DNA of 18,396 bases from an uncultured Oscillospiraceae bacterium (GCA_934567355.1 CAKTJC010000044.1:1-18396); one strand, 5' to 3'; numbered from the stretch's first letter, positions 1 through 10,507 are shown. Translations and numbers: made by a program. The notes: generated from the sequence alone by a model not told the origin.

Positions 1-37
1 AATGGAGGAATACTGTATGTATTTCCCATTTTTCATC

Positions 38-76
38 CTGCGGCATGGGGGCAAAAGACCCGCTGCCCAGCCGCAG
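38..76. other. Hairpin downstream of comF
   Basis: Arms CTGCGGC (38-44) and GCCGCAG (70-76) are perfectly complementary, with partial GGG/CCC pairing inside. It lies just past the comF stop on the minus strand and could end that transcript or protect its 3' end. No T-tract follows on either strand, so a standard intrinsic terminator is not supported. Nothing else, and no gene, is recognisable in 1-85. Confidence 0.3.
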
Positions 77-85
77 ATGATTTAT

Positions 86-769
86 TCAGAGGTTCCTTTG
101 ATTTCGGACTGCTGCCAATGCAGCCCCATGTACTTCCTTCGCCCCTGCTGTCAGGAGCATGCGCGCACATTCATTCATGGTGGCGCCGGTGGTATAAATA
201 TCGTCCACCAGCAGGACGGTCTTGCCGCGGACATCCCCGCAGACCCGGTATGCCCCCAGGACGTTTGCCTTTCGCATGGAGGCATCCGAAAGTGTGGACT
301 GGGGCGGCGTATTACGGATCTTACGCAGGGTTCTGTGCACCGGAATGCCCAGCTCGGCACCGGCTGCCTTTGCCAGCAGCTGGCACTGGTCGTAGCCCCG
401 CCGGAATCTGCGGAGGCGGCTGACGGGAACCCAGGTCAGCAAATCGCACTGCTCCATCCCCTGCCGGGAGAGCTTCATTGCAAGAAATCGACCGAATTTG
501 GGCGCGAGGTGCACCGCCCTGCGGAACTTGAAACGCAGGATGCTCCTGCGGACATCCTCTTCATAGTACCAGACAGCGGCGAAACTGTCAAGAAAATGGG
601 CGGCGTTTTTTGCGTCAGCACCCCGATTCTGCCCGCCGGAAGGGTATTCCGGCACGTTTTGAAAGCAGCTGCGGCACAGATCCGTCTCATTTTTCTCCAG
701 AAAACGGCGGCAGAGCATGCAGTGTCTGGGAAACAGCGTGTCCCGCAGCCAGGCAAGGAGCGTCTTCAT
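86..769 (-). CDS. comF: ComF family phosphoribosyltransferase-like protein
   Basis: The 227-aa protein has the ComF layout: an N-terminal zinc-ribbon-like pair of Cys pairs (C17/C20 and C32/C35) followed by a type I phosphoribosyltransferase fold. The PRPP-loop signature VLLVDDIYTTGAT is at about residues 185-197, and the family motif RGYDQ is near 124-128. In Bacillus and relatives ComF supports DNA uptake during competence, in the cytoplasm at the import machinery; the exact reaction is not known. I chose the ATG at 767-769 because it overlaps the recD2 stop as ATGA and follows an AGGGGAG ribosome site. An in-frame start near 943 would run deep into recD2 and encodes unrelated Arg/Gln-rich sequence. 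Pairing with the helicase gene suggests coupled translation and a shared DNA-processing role. Length is normal for the family. Confidence 0.9.
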   Translation of the reverse strand: MKTLLAWLRDTLFPRHCMLCRRFLEKNETDLCRSCFQNVPEYPSGGQNRGADAKNAAHFLDSFAAVWYYEEDVRRSILRFKFRRAVHLAPKFGRFLAMKLSRQGMEQCDLLTWVPVSRLRRFRRGYDQCQLLAKAAGAELGIPVHRTLRKIRNTPPQSTLSDASMRKANVLGAYRVCGDVRGKTVLLVDDIYTTGATMNECARMLLTAGAKEVHGAALAAVRNQRNL

Positions 770-2991
770 TCCGCTCTCCCCTGAAGCCGCAGCTTGAGGC
801 CGGAGTAGCGGCGATTCTTCTTTGCGTTGTTCGTCATGGCAGCCACCGTCTCTTCCCTGCCGACGATGATCAGCAGCTCTCTGGCGCGGGTGATGGCAGT
901 ATAAAGGACGCTGCGGCTGAGCAGATAGGGCGAACCGCTCCAAGCGGTGAGGATCACCGCGCGGTATTCGCTGCCCTGGCTCTTATGCACCGTGATGGCA
1001 TAGGCAAGCTCCAGCTCCCCGAGCTGGGTAAAATCGAAGTCCGCCTCGCGGTCGTCAAAGAGGATGGTCATGCGCTCTTCGTTCAGGTCGATCTCCTTCA
1101 CGGTACCCACGTCGCCATTGAAGACGCCGTTGCCCACAGCGGAGCCATCGCTCTTTTTCCACATTATATCATAATTGTTGCGAATTTGCATCACCCGGTC
1201 GCCCTCGCGGAAAATAATTTCTCCGTAGGGCTTTTCCTTTTTCTCCGGGGCGGGCGGGTTCAGCGCCGCCTGGAGCATTTTATTCAGCGCTGCCGTGCCC
1301 ACGCCGCCCTTGCGAGTGGGGGAAAGCACCTGGATTTCCGATGGCTGGATGCCCATATTTTTGGGAAGACGCAACGTACACAGATCCCGGATCAGCTGAT
1401 TGACTGCGTCCTCGGAATTGCGGTGCATGAAAAAGAAATCGCTGGTGACGGTTTTCAGCTCCGGCAGCTCCCCCCGGTTGACCCGGTGGGCGTTCATGAC
1501 GATCAGACTTTTCTGCGCCTGGCGGAAAATTTCCGTCAGGCAGACGGTGGGCAGCTTGCCGCTGCGCAGCATATCGCTGAAGGGGAAGCCGGGGCCGACG
1601 GGCGGGAGCTGATCCGGGTCGCCTACAAGAATCAGCCGCTTTCCCCTGGGGATCGCCCGGAGCAGGCTGGACAGGAGCAGCACATCCACCATGGACATTT
1701 CGTCCACGACCACCACGTCGCATTTCAGCGGGTTATCCTCGTCCCGGGTGAAAACCATTTTCCCGGTGGCAGGGTCGATGCCCGCTTCCAGCAGGCGGTG
1801 GATGGTGGAGGCCTCCTCTCCCGTCACCTCGCTCAGGCGCTTTGCGGCGCGGCCGGTGGGGGCTGCCAGCAGGTAGCTCAGCTGCATATTGCCCAGAAGA
1901 TTCAGAATTCCCCGCAGCACCGTCGTCTTGCCGGTGCCGGGGCCGCCGGTGATGAGCAGCAGTCCGGAGGATGCCGCCTCGCGGATGGCCTGCTCCTGCT
2001 GGGCGGAATAATTCAGTCGGCTTTCCTGTGCAGCGCCCCGAAGCAGTGCATCCAAATTCCGGGGAGACGGAAAGGAATTGCCGGCAAATTCCAGCAGGCG
2101 GGCAGTGGCATAGCGTTCCGCCTCCATCAGCTGGGGCAGATAAACCACCTTGATGCCCGCCAAATGGTCGGGCATCACCCGCTGCGCCTCCTGCGCCTGG
2201 CTGAGTCCCTGCTGCACCGTTTCCGGCGGAACATTCAGGAGCTGGGCGGTGGCGGCAATCAGCTTTTCTTCCGGCAGGAAGCTGTGCCCGGCAGAGAGGT
2301 TATAGCTCAGCTCAAAGAGGATACCGGCCTCCACCCGGCGGGGGTCGTCCCCTGCCACCCCCAGCTCAATGGCGAAGCGATCCACCGCCCCGAAGGAGGC
2401 ATCCAAGCCGTCATCCATCAAAAGGTAGGGATCATCATATAATAGCTCTGTAGCACTGTCGCCATACAGCTTATAGGTACGCACCGCCAGCTCTGCCGGG
2501 AGATGGTGCAGCGCAAAAAATTCGATCAGCTGCCGCATGCCCACCTGGAGGCGGAACTGCTCGCCGATCAGCTTCGCGCGCTCCGGGGAGATGCCCGAAA
2601 CCTCCGCCAGGCGCTGGGGCTCCCGCTCCATCACAACAAGGGTGTTCTCGCCGAAATGGCTGACGATCCGCGCAGCCGTTTTGGGGCCGATGCCCTTGAC
2701 CACCCGGCTGGAAAGATAGGCAAGTATTTCCGCCGCAGTCTGGGGCATCATACGGTCAAGGAACTCCGCTTCAAACTGCTTGCCGTAGCTGGAATGGGTG
2801 CTCCACCGCCCCGTAACCATCAGCTGCTCGCCGACCACGGGCAGCGGAATGGTGCCGACCACCGTCACGTTCTGACCGCCGCCAATATCCAGCCGCAGCA
2901 CCGCATAGCCGTTTTCATAATTCTGGAATACCACCGCGCTGATGGCACCCTGAAGGATCTCCATTTCCTGATCTGCCAAGGCTTCTCCCAC
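766..2991 (-). CDS. recD2: RecD2-type ATP-dependent 5'-3' DNA helicase
   Basis: A superfamily 1B helicase of about 741 aa. An N-terminal OB-like/RecD2 N domain precedes helix-hairpin-helix segments (about 85-150, including KGIGPKTAARI). The helicase motifs follow: Walker A GGPGTGKTT (349-357), Walker B VVVVDEMSM (426-434), motif III GDPDQLPPVG (457-466), the UvrD-like C-terminal AITVHKSQGSE (665-675) and motif VI YTAITRAR (697-704). Length and motif order fit RecD2, which acts without RecBC in DNA repair and fork maintenance, rather than RecBCD-type RecD. The start is uncertain. GTG at 2991 has a poor ribosome site; TTG at 2979 has GGGAG five bases upstream; ATG at 2964 begins at the residues where homology would be expected. 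Its stop overlaps the comF start (ATGA). Confidence 0.92.
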   Translation of the reverse strand: MGEALADQEMEILQGAISAVVFQNYENGYAVLRLDIGGGQNVTVVGTIPLPVVGEQLMVTGRWSTHSSYGKQFEAEFLDRMMPQTAAEILAYLSSRVVKGIGPKTAARIVSHFGENTLVVMEREPQRLAEVSGISPERAKLIGEQFRLQVGMRQLIEFFALHHLPAELAVRTYKLYGDSATELLYDDPYLLMDDGLDASFGAVDRFAIELGVAGDDPRRVEAGILFELSYNLSAGHSFLPEEKLIAATAQLLNVPPETVQQGLSQAQEAQRVMPDHLAGIKVVYLPQLMEAERYATARLLEFAGNSFPSPRNLDALLRGAAQESRLNYSAQQEQAIREAASSGLLLITGGPGTGKTTVLRGILNLLGNMQLSYLLAAPTGRAAKRLSEVTGEEASTIHRLLEAGIDPATGKMVFTRDEDNPLKCDVVVVDEMSMVDVLLLSSLLRAIPRGKRLILVGDPDQLPPVGPGFPFSDMLRSGKLPTVCLTEIFRQAQKSLIVMNAHRVNRGELPELKTVTSDFFFMHRNSEDAVNQLIRDLCTLRLPKNMGIQPSEIQVLSPTRKGGVGTAALNKMLQAALNPPAPEKKEKPYGEIIFREGDRVMQIRNNYDIMWKKSDGSAVGNGVFNGDVGTVKEIDLNEERMTILFDDREADFDFTQLGELELAYAITVHKSQGSEYRAVILTAWSGSPYLLSRSVLYTAITRARELLIIVGREETVAAMTNNAKKNRRYSGLKLRLQGRAE

Positions 2992-3128
2992 CTTCTGAAT
3001 TTCTTCGTAGAACCCCGTAAAGTTTCGTTTATGTTTATCGTTATAGTTTACTATATTCCGACAAAAAAAGATAGTCCTTTCTCCTACAAAGATTTTTAAG
3101 TTTTTTGTGATATTGCTGAAAAAAGCAC

Positions 3129-3157
3129 TTGCATCATGGAAGAGAATCCGTTATAAT
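3129..3157 (+). promoter_or_regulatory. Sigma-A promoter of the atp operon
   Basis: TTGCAT (3129-3134), a 17-bp spacer and a perfect TATAAT (3152-3157) precede the first atp gene. Transcription should begin near 3164, giving a leader of about 24 nt that carries the GGGGGAGG ribosome site at 3171-3178. The rest of the recD2-atpZ divergent gap (2992-3128) is AT-rich; no convincing recD2 promoter was found there. Confidence 0.8.
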
Positions 3158-3187
3158 GTGTAATCATGATGGGGGAGGATGGCGTTC

Positions 3188-3445
3188 ATGAAGGATTTGG
3201 GACTTTTGGTCTGGCTGACGCAGCTTGGACTGAGCGTCGCCTTCCCTCTTGCAGGCTTTGTTCTGCTTGGGCTTTGGCTCCACCGGAATGTGGGCTGGGG
3301 CAGCTGGACAGTCTGGTGCGGCATTGCCGTTGGGTTGATCTGCGCCGTCACCGGCTTCCGGGACTGCCTGAAAGCCATGGATAAGCTCAGCAGAAATAAA
3401 AGAAACGAAAAAGATACGTCTGTGAATTTCAACGACCATTTATAA
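3188..3445 (+). CDS. atpZ: AtpZ/AtpI family small membrane protein (first atp gene)
   Basis: An 85-aa protein with two predicted membrane segments (about 6-26 and 35-56) joined by a short GW-containing turn, and a basic/polar C-terminal tail. This matches the AtpZ-like family found as the first gene of many Firmicutes atp operons. Work in alkaliphilic Bacillus proposed that AtpZ with AtpI handles Mg2+/Ca2+; the role is not settled. Start choice: an ATG at 3179 directly abuts the GGGGGAGG ribosome site and cannot use it well, whereas the ATG at 3188 lies nine bases after it. The stop is 18 bases before atpI, so the two are cotranscribed. Recognition rests on size, topology and position more than on catalytic residues. 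Confidence 0.75.
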   Translation: MKDLGLLVWLTQLGLSVAFPLAGFVLLGLWLHRNVGWGSWTVWCGIAVGLICAVTGFRDCLKAMDKLSRNKRNEKDTSVNFNDHL

Positions 3446-3463
3446 GCAAGGAGCATTGATAAC

Positions 3464-3877
3464 ATGGACAATCGGAAAGAAATTCTTCGCCAAACCGGCG
3501 AAATCGCGCTGGGTGTCGCCCTGTGCACCGGACTGATGCTGGTTATTTACTACGGGATCGGAAAATTCAGCATGCAGGTGCTCTGGGGCGCCGTTGCAGG
3601 ATTTGTGCTGGGTGTTTTGAATTTTCTGATTATGGCCGTCATGGCCTGCCGTGCTGCCGATAAGGCGCAGGAGCAGGATGTTAATGCCGGAAAGGTTTTG
3701 ATGCAGGGCTCCTATTTTGCCCGACTGGTGCTGCTGTTTGCGGTGCTGGTCGTTCTGGTCAAGACGGGCTGGTTCGATCCGCTGGCAATGGTCATCCCGC
3801 TGGTATTTGTCCGCCCGGTGATTACGGTGATGGAACTGATGATTAAGAAAAAATCCAAGGAGGAACCCGCAAAATGA
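3464..3877 (+). CDS. atpI: ATP synthase assembly protein AtpI
   Basis: The 137-aa polytopic protein has about four predicted membrane segments (roughly 14-31, 36-61, 84-102, 106-125) and a Lys-rich C-terminus. The segment after the first helix (GAVAGFVLGVLNFLIM) is typical of AtpI. In Na+-dependent Acetobacterium woodii, AtpI is required to assemble or stabilise the c-ring, which is relevant because this operon's c subunit looks Na+-binding. AAGGAG lies about ten bases upstream of the ATG. Its stop codon overlaps the atpB start as ATGA, and the atpB ribosome site (AAGGAGG) lies inside its last codons, so the two genes are translationally coupled. Confidence 0.85.
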   Translation: MDNRKEILRQTGEIALGVALCTGLMLVIYYGIGKFSMQVLWGAVAGFVLGVLNFLIMAVMACRAADKAQEQDVNAGKVLMQGSYFARLVLLFAVLVVLVKTGWFDPLAMVIPLVFVRPVITVMELMIKKKSKEEPAK

Positions 3878-4782
3878 ATGTTGAAGTAACCGGCCCTTCC
3901 ATACTCTTCACGCTGCCGATTCTGGGCGGAATTGACGTGACGCAGACGCTGCTGTCCTCTGCCATCGTAACGGTGCTGCTGTGCTGCTGCTTCGTGTGGC
4001 TGGGCAAGGGGCTTTCCAATCGTCCCAGCGGCAAGCAGGTGCTGGTGGAAAAGGGCATCGGCATGCTGTATGACATGACCGTCCAGACCATGGGCGAGCA
4101 CAATGCCAAGTGGTTTCCCTTCATCTGCACCCTGTTTCTGAGCAGCATCTGCGGAAGTCTGATCGGCATGACCGGCTTCCTGCGCTCCTCCACGGCCGAC
4201 CTGAGCACGACCCTGACCTGGGCGATAATGGTCAGCGTGATCATCTGGTACAACAACATCAAGGCAAACGGCTTCCTGGGCTGGCTGAAGGGCTTTACGG
4301 AGCCTGTCGCCGTCATGACCCCCATGAATCTGGTTTCTGAAGTGGCGCAGCCTGTTTCCATGGCTTTCCGTCATTTCGGCAACGTGGCCGGCGGCGGCGT
4401 GATCACTTCCATTCTGTACACCGCTCTTTCCATGCTGTCCGCAATCATTCTCAATGCCATCTCCTCCAGCGGAATTGCGGTGTCCATTGTGATGATGGTT
4501 CTTGCCGTGGGTCTGCTGGTATGGAACAGCCGGGATAAGAAAAAATGGCGGCTGATCGTCGGCATTCTGTTTGCCCTGCTGGGCGTGTTCGGTCTGCTGC
4601 AGGCGCTGGATGTGATCTCCGGTGTGCCGGTGCTGGCGCTGGGCATTCCCGCCGTGCTGTCACTGTACTTCGATATTTTCTCCGGCTTTGTCCAGGCTCT
4701 GGTCTTCACGCTGCTGACCATGGTCTATGTAGCCGGTTCCTGTCCCGAGCCCGAAGAAGAGGGCGAGAAGGCGGCAGCCTGA
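3874..4782 (+). CDS. atpB: F-type ATP synthase subunit a (with extended insertion)
   Basis: Subunit a forms the ion half-channels against the c-ring. The signature MAFRHFGN contains the essential arginine (R166, E. coli R210) and N170. The C-terminal helix FSGFVQALVFTLLTMVY holds Q274 (E. coli Q252). Positions equivalent to E. coli E219 and H245 appear to be G175 and D267, one of the accepted covarying combinations. At 302 aa it is long. R166 and Q274 are 108 residues apart versus 42 in E. coli; the extra part (about 196-250) is two hydrophobic stretches flanking NSRDKKKWR, probably an added membrane hairpin. The C-terminus is acidic (PEPEEEGEK). Translation is coupled to atpI by the ATGA overlap. 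Confidence 0.95.
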   Translation: MNVEVTGPSILFTLPILGGIDVTQTLLSSAIVTVLLCCCFVWLGKGLSNRPSGKQVLVEKGIGMLYDMTVQTMGEHNAKWFPFICTLFLSSICGSLIGMTGFLRSSTADLSTTLTWAIMVSVIIWYNNIKANGFLGWLKGFTEPVAVMTPMNLVSEVAQPVSMAFRHFGNVAGGGVITSILYTALSMLSAIILNAISSSGIAVSIVMMVLAVGLLVWNSRDKKKWRLIVGILFALLGVFGLLQALDVISGVPVLALGIPAVLSLYFDIFSGFVQALVFTLLTMVYVAGSCPEPEEEGEKAAA

Positions 4783-4795
4783 TTTACTTTCGTCA

Positions 4796-4837
4796 ACCAT
4801 AAAAAATTTTATAAATAAACATTAGGAGGAACTTTTT
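4796..4837 (+). promoter_or_regulatory. AT-rich translational leader of atpE
   Basis: The 55-base gap before atpE ends in a nearly GC-free stretch, followed by AGGAGG about eight bases from the ATG. An unstructured A/U-rich leader plus a strong Shine-Dalgarno is what high c-subunit output would need; E. coli atpE also uses a translational enhancer. The function here is inferred from composition and context only. Confidence 0.45.
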
Positions 4838-5083
4838 ATGGAATTAGCAGAAGCAATCGCAACATTGGGTAAAGCTCTGGGCGCTGGCCTGTGCATGGGC
4901 ATCGGCGCTATCGGTCCCGCCGTCGGCGAAGGCAACGCCGTCTCCCACGCACTGGAAGGCATGGCTCGTCAGCCGGAGGCTACCAGCAACCTGCGTACCA
5001 ACATGATCCTGGGCTGCGCCATCACCGAGACCACCGGTATCTACTCCCTGCTGATCGCTTTCGTTATCATGTTCGCCCTGTAA
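4838..5083 (+). CDS. atpE: F-type ATP synthase subunit c (predicted Na+-binding)
   Basis: The 81-aa proteolipid folds as a helical hairpin that oligomerises into the membrane rotor ring. Helix 1 carries the Gly-repeat packing motif (about 15-32), the polar loop is ARQPEA (43-48), and helix 2 contains the ion-binding carboxylate E64 in ITETTGIYSLL. Compared with Ilyobacter tartaricus, E31 replaces Q32, E64 equals E65, T65 equals S66, T66 equals T67 and Y69 equals Y70. These are the Na+-coordinating positions. Two carboxylates per site have been described for the Fusobacterium nucleatum Na+ ring. Na+ coupling is therefore a strong inference, although the ion used needs biochemical proof. The gene has its own AGGAGG site and is not overlapped by its neighbours. 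Confidence 0.95.
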   Translation: MELAEAIATLGKALGAGLCMGIGAIGPAVGEGNAVSHALEGMARQPEATSNLRTNMILGCAITETTGIYSLLIAFVIMFAL

Positions 5084-5086
5084 TCC

Positions 5087-5114
5087 CCTTTCGTTTCATG
5101 AATTCGAAAGGAGG
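5087..5114 (+). promoter_or_regulatory. Hairpin masking the atpF ribosome binding site
   Basis: CCTTTCG (5087-5093) pairs perfectly with CGAAAGG (5105-5111) across an 11-base loop. The right arm overlaps the atpF Shine-Dalgarno AAAGGAGG (5107-5114). It starts three bases after the atpE stop, so ribosomes ending atpE would cover or open it. In mRNA it could reduce atpF initiation or tie it to atpE translation. The seven-base stem is visible directly; the regulatory role is inferred. Confidence 0.5.
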
Positions 5115-5122
5115 AAATCACA

Positions 5123-5626
5123 TTGGGTACTGAAGGATTTATCAACGTAAACTTCTGGACTGCCCTGTTTACCCTGCTTAATTTTCTCCTGGTACTGTTC
5201 GTGGGTAAGAAATTTCTGTACGGCCCCATCATGAAAATGATTCAGGGACGCCAGAAGGAAATCGACGATATGTACTCTGCCGCAAGCTCTGCCCAGGAGG
5301 AAGCACAGTCGCTTCGCAAGGAATACCAGCAGAAGCTGAATGATGCCTCCGCCACTGCCGACCAGATGGTTCAGCAGGCCGTGACCCGCGCGCAGAACCG
5401 CGAAGAGGAAATTCTCCGCAAGGCCAATGCCGATGCTGCCGCCATCATGGACAAGGCAAGCGCCGACATTGCACTGGAGAAGAAAAAGGCCGTCAATGAT
5501 GCCAAAAACGAAATCTCCGGGCTGGCTCTGGCGATTGCCGGTAAGGTAGTCGAAAAGGAACTGGGCAGCGAAGATCAGGCGGCAATGATCGACCGGTTTA
5601 TCAACGAATTGGGTGATCAGGTATGA
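5123..5626 (+). CDS. atpF: F-type ATP synthase subunit b
   Basis: The 167-aa peripheral-stalk subunit has one N-terminal membrane helix (about 9-28, FWTALFTLLNFLLVLFVGKK) followed by a long charged Ala/Glu/Lys/Gln-rich helix (about 40-150) that dimerises and reaches the F1 head through subunit delta. The start is TTG at 5123, eight bases after AAAGGAGG; no upstream ATG fits. The less efficient start codon and the possible hairpin over the ribosome site agree with the low stoichiometry of b (two per complex) relative to c. The stop overlaps the atpH start as ATGA, ensuring coupled synthesis with its partner delta. Confidence 0.95.
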   Translation: MGTEGFINVNFWTALFTLLNFLLVLFVGKKFLYGPIMKMIQGRQKEIDDMYSAASSAQEEAQSLRKEYQQKLNDASATADQMVQQAVTRAQNREEEILRKANADAAAIMDKASADIALEKKKAVNDAKNEISGLALAIAGKVVEKELGSEDQAAMIDRFINELGDQV

Positions 5627-6162
5627 CCCAGGCAGGAACAGTTTATGCCCAGGCGCTCTATGAGCTCGCGCGGGACAAGGGGCTGGACGAAAGCATTCTC
5701 TCCGAGATGAATGCTCTGGAAGAGAGCTTTGACCAGAACCCGGAATATATCCGGCTGCTGCGCTCCGCCAGCCTTCCGAAGGAAGAGCGGTGCCAGGTGC
5801 TTGACCAGGGCTTTCGCGGCAAGATTCAGCCCTATCTGCTGAACTTTCTGAAGATTCTGGTAGAGAAGGACTATATTCACCTGTTCCACGACTGCAGTCG
5901 GGCTTATACCCGGATGTATCAGCGCGATCACAATATCCTCGGCGTGACGGCATACACTGCCGTGGCGCTGAGCGAGGCGCAGGAGGCTGCACTCATCAAA
6001 AAACTTTCCGGCATTACGGGCAAGACCATCTTGCTGCGTAATCAGATCGATCTCGAAATTCTTGGCGGTGTGAAGCTGAGCTACGATGGAAAATGTCTGG
6101 ACGACACCGTGTCCCATCGGCTCGATAAGGTTCGGGATCTGCTGAAAAACACCGTACTCTGA
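5623..6162 (+). CDS. atpH: F-type ATP synthase subunit delta
   Basis: The 179-aa protein links the b dimer to the top of the F1 head (OSCP homologue). The N-terminal helical domain begins TQAGTVYAQALYELA, typical of delta. The C-terminal family signature LGGVKLSYDGKCLDDTVSHR is at about residues 147-166 and is followed by the usual basic LDKVRDLL end. It starts within the atpF stop (ATGA), with only a weak GGGTGATC-type ribosome site, so it depends on translational coupling. An 18-base gap separates it from atpA. Length is normal. Confidence 0.95.
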   Translation: MTQAGTVYAQALYELARDKGLDESILSEMNALEESFDQNPEYIRLLRSASLPKEERCQVLDQGFRGKIQPYLLNFLKILVEKDYIHLFHDCSRAYTRMYQRDHNILGVTAYTAVALSEAQEAALIKKLSGITGKTILLRNQIDLEILGGVKLSYDGKCLDDTVSHRLDKVRDLLKNTVL

Positions 6163-7692
<1,530 letters not shown>

Positions 7693-7704
7693 GGAGGTTT
7701 TGCT

Positions 7705-8547
7705 ATGGCTGGCGTATCCACAAAGGAGATCAAAAACCGCATCCGCAGCATGGAGAGCACCAAGCAGATCACCAAGGCAATGGAAATGGTGGCTGCCTCC
7801 AAGCTCCGCCGTGCGCAGGCGCAGGTTTTGGATTCCCGCCCTTATTTCCAGATTCTTCACCAGACCATTACCGATATTTCCCTTTCCACTCAGGACTTTT
7901 CCTCTGTGTACTTTGGCGAGTCGGGCGCCGCAAAGGTGATTTTCATCGTTGTTGCGGGAGACCGCGGTTTGGCAGGCGGCTACAACAGCAATGTGCTGAA
8001 GCTGGTGCAGGAGCAGATCGCCGGCAAGCAGGCCGACGTGCTGCCCATCGGCAAGAAAGCAGTCGACTTTTTCCGCAGCAAGGGCGTGCCTGCCTTTACG
8101 GAAAACTACTCCGAGGCGGCCTCCGTATCCATCGGCGACTGCTTCTCCATTGCAAAGCAGCTGTGCAAGGCATTCCGGGAGGGCACCTACAGCGAGATCC
8201 ATGTGGCCTACACCAATTTTGAATCCATGCTGTCCCAGTCCCCTGCCACGCTGAAGCTGCTGCCGCTGGAGCGTCCCCACTGCGAAGAGGGCACGCGGCA
8301 CAGCGACATTCTGTATGAGCCGAGCAACGAGGAAGTCTTTGAGACCATTATCCCCGAATATTTGGGCGGACTGCTGTACGGCGCGCTCTGCGAATCCCGT
8401 GCCTCCGAGCAGGCAGCGCGGCGCACCGCCATGGACAATGCCACCCAGAATGCCGAGGACATGATCGACGACCTGAGCCTGAAATTCAACCGGGCACGTC
8501 AGGCAGCCATCACCCAGGAAATTACCGAGATCGTGGCTGGTTCCTAA
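7705..8547 (+). CDS. atpG: F-type ATP synthase subunit gamma
   Basis: The 280-aa central-stalk subunit has the two terminal coiled-coil helices that form the rotor axle. The N-terminal helix reads STKEIKNRIRSMESTKQITK (about 5-24), and the C-terminal signature is ASEQAARRTAMDNATQNAED (about 234-253). The central Rossmann-like part includes AGDRGLAGGYN near 84-94. It couples c-ring rotation to conformational change in the alpha-beta head. It follows atpA by 12 bases with AAGGAGG, so it is part of the same transcript. The 79-base gap after it is the second longest within the operon and contains a short repeat. Confidence 0.97.
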   Translation: MAGVSTKEIKNRIRSMESTKQITKAMEMVAASKLRRAQAQVLDSRPYFQILHQTITDISLSTQDFSSVYFGESGAAKVIFIVVAGDRGLAGGYNSNVLKLVQEQIAGKQADVLPIGKKAVDFFRSKGVPAFTENYSEAASVSIGDCFSIAKQLCKAFREGTYSEIHVAYTNFESMLSQSPATLKLLPLERPHCEEGTRHSDILYEPSNEEVFETIIPEYLGGLLYGALCESRASEQAARRTAMDNATQNAEDMIDDLSLKFNRARQAAITQEITEIVAGS

Positions 8548-8562
8548 GGAATTTATTTTATT

Positions 8563-8587
8563 GCATTTTGCACTTTCGCATTTTGCA
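8563..8587 (+). repeat. Short direct repeat between atpG and atpD
   Basis: GCATTTTGCA occurs at 8563-8572 and again at 8578-8587, separated by CTTTC (15-base period), in an otherwise T-rich spacer. The ribosome site for atpD (AAAAGGAG, 8609-8616) lies downstream and is not paired with the repeat. A similar string, GCATTTTTGCAC, occurs near 18061. This could be the remnant of a dispersed low-complexity repeat or a spacer tuning beta synthesis. No promoter or terminator is evident. Confidence 0.5.
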
Positions 8588-8608
8588 TTCTTCTCCCCCA
8601 TTTTTTAG

Positions 8609-10428
<1,820 letters not shown>

Positions 10429-10434
10429 TGCAGC

Positions 10435-10473
10435 AAAAGCGGGAGCACCCAGTATTGGGCTGCTCCCGCTTTT
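10435..10473 (+). terminator. atp operon terminator (possibly bidirectional)
   Basis: AAAAGCGGGAGCA (10435-10447) pairs perfectly with TGCTCCCGCTTTT (10461-10473), with an inner CCCA/TGGG stem. It lies directly after the atpC stop and is T-rich on the plus side (CTTTTCATTTTG). Because the arms begin with AAAA and end with TTTT, it can also act on the convergent minus-strand anti-sigma transcript. Confidence 0.88.
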
Positions 10474-10481
10474 CATTTTGC

Positions 10482-10507
10482 CCTGGCTCCCCCGCAGGGG
10501 AGCCAGG
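10482..10507. repeat. Perfect 11-bp palindromic hairpin in convergent gap
   Basis: CCTGGCTCCCC (10482-10492) and GGGGAGCCAGG (10497-10507) form a perfect stem with a four-base loop. It follows the anti-sigma stop on the minus strand by a few bases and has no T-tract directly after it. It may be a second terminator or 3'-end stabiliser, or a copy of a dispersed palindromic (REP-like) repeat. A genome search would tell which. Confidence 0.6.

Noticed and set aside
2..784. A 260-codon plus-strand frame at the window start with a GGAGG-like site
   Set aside because: It is opposite comF, which has a clear zinc-ribbon and phosphoribosyltransferase motif; the protein has no recognisable features.
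610..2442. A 610-codon plus-strand open frame opposite recD2
   Set aside because: It mirrors recD2 coding sequence, is His/Gln/Gly-rich without domains, and recD2 carries all helicase motifs on the other strand.
3020..3128. A promoter for recD2 on the minus strand
   Set aside because: Only weak boxes (for example a TATAAC with a T-run at -35) and a small TATAG/CTATA dyad are present; not distinguishable from AT-rich background.
3179..3187. Upstream ATG start for atpZ
   Set aside because: It abuts the GGGGGAGG ribosome site with no spacing; the ATG at 3188 has normal spacing.
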